From the NCBI GenBank assembly GCA_021371855.1, contig JAJFVL010000054.1, forward strand, positions 48,487 to 112,486: DNA of 64,000 bases. Direction: 5' to 3'. The notes beneath the pieces were generated by a model, which saw nothing but the letters and a program-made list of their open reading frames with translations, made no database searches and was not told the origin of the DNA. Shown here in pieces: positions 63,421 through 64,000 of the stretch (its first letter is position 1; each line of letters begins with the position of its first letter). A program made the translations under genes and the position numbers. This DNA comes from Bacteroidales bacterium (lineage in GTDB: Bacteria > Bacteroidota > Bacteroidia > Bacteroidales > VadinHA17).

Positions 63421-64000
63421 TTATAAATAGACAACTTTGCCCGTTGAAATACTTTCATAACAGGCGTTGACAAATTCAATTGTCTTCCGGTGCCATTTCA
63501 AATTTATCTTTGGTGTCTTTTTATTGCGGATACAATCTACAAACTCATCCATGAGACCTATCCATTCATCAAAATAGGTATATTGAACTGTATAACGATC
63601 ATTCGGTACTCCATTATGATAGACGTTCGGACCAAAACAATCAACCAGCATAACTCCATCCTCCCCACTGACAGTTACGTTCACCTCCATACGCTTGGGA
63701 TAAATCTCCCAGCCCGGACCGGGAACCGCCAAACGTTCTTCCAGCCGCGACCATGACGGGTCAAACAAAAAACTAACCCCATTTTTCATCTTACCGTTTA
63801 CAAGAAGGGTGTCTTCAACTTCAATATCCTTCCTGAGATTTGGCCCCACTTCAGCATATACATAATCAAAGTCGCTGCCGGTCATCCAGCGGATCAGATC
63901 AAACACATGTGGATGGTCACATAGAGCCCCTCCTCTGAAACGACTGTCTCCCGGACTAAGCGGAACACGTTTCCCGTAACTCTCTTCAGGAACACCCTGC
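63421..64000 (-). CDS. Gfo/Idh/MocA-family oxidoreductase, C-terminal part
   Basis: The frame is open to the right edge, so the start lies outside the window. The GTG at 63906 is only an apparent start. The visible 193 residues are the C-terminal substrate-binding domain: RGGALCDHPHVFDLIRWMTG with the family's substrate-region His, then DFDYVYAEVGPNLR, EDTLLVNGKMKNGVSF, GEDGVMLVDCFG and DEFVDCIRNKKTPKI. The N-terminal Rossmann part cannot be judged. Same strand as the three genes to its left, with about 110 bases between. Confidence 0.85.
   Translation of the reverse strand, partial: QGVPEESYGKRVPLSPGDSRFRGGALCDHPHVFDLIRWMTGSDFDYVYAEVGPNLRKDIEVEDTLLVNGKMKNGVSFLFDPSWSRLEERLAVPGPGWEIYPKRMEVNVTVSGEDGVMLVDCFGPNVYHNGVPNDRYTVQYTYFDEWIGLMDEFVDCIRNKKTPKINLKWHRKTIEFVNACYESISTGKVVYL

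Noticed and set aside
1..64000. Search for tRNA, rRNA, CRISPR arrays, prophage genes or biosynthetic clusters
   Set aside because: No cloverleaf, rRNA-like, spacer-repeat or phage structural sequence was noticed by eye. A covariance-model scan would be needed to exclude small RNAs.

Overview
The window looks like a chromosomal segment of a Bacteroidota bacterium, probably from the Bacteroidales/Marinilabiliales side, that lives on complex amino-sugar glycans. The support is two complete ECF sigma / FecR anti-sigma / SusC / SusD sets, STN-domain TonB receptors, AT-rich spacers mostly without Shine-Dalgarno sites, TAnnTTTG-like -7 boxes, and many secreted sugar enzymes. The genus cannot be named from the sequence. 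No rRNA, tRNA or CRISPR array was seen.

Layout. 1-3.2 kb: 3' part of a FAD/Fe-S D-lactate dehydrogenase-type oxidase and a ceramidase-fold secreted protein. 3.4-12.8 kb: first sigma/anti-sigma/SusC/SusD locus, closed by a terminator, followed by an exported Gfo/Idh/MocA oxidoreductase and a TIM-barrel isomerase. 12.8-22.4 kb: a rearranged block with two decayed insertion sequences (IS1182-like and IS982-like), an oxidoreductase, a membrane acetyltransferase, a NodB-like protein, a DUF6259-like glycosidase and a DUF1080 gene. A segmental duplication in this block has decayed reciprocally. 22.6-31.3 kb: an AGE-family epimerase and the second sigma/anti-sigma/SusC/SusD locus. 31.5-41.8 kb: a second ceramidase-fold protein, a barrel-less TonB plug protein, an exported DegT aminotransferase, two oxidoreductases, a FucP-like transporter, a DUF1080 lipoprotein and nagA. 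41.8-64 kb: a large amino-sugar cluster with an amidohydrolase, an AraC regulator, three GH20 enzymes, two GH109-like enzymes, two paralogous NodB-like proteins, a second DegT enzyme, EamA and MFS transporters, a PIG-L deacetylase, a second membrane acetyltransferase, a short GH20-like protein and a partial oxidoreductase at the right edge.

Working model (inference). SusC/D pairs import glycans under control of cell-surface signalling. Exported enzymes then trim N-acetylhexosamine chains: GH20 and GH109 remove GlcNAc/GalNAc, PIG-L and NodB-like proteins may remove acetyl groups, and HGSNAT-like membrane proteins may put acetyl groups back from cytosolic acetyl-CoA. Gfo/Idh/MocA oxidoreductases, DUF1080 hydrolases and the isomerase may form a 3-keto-glycoside route. 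NagA and the sugar transporters finish the job in the cytoplasm.

The most striking feature is that twelve proteins begin with a twin-arginine leader, and a thirteenth has an RK variant. This suggests a periplasmic suite of pre-folded, cofactor-loaded sugar enzymes.
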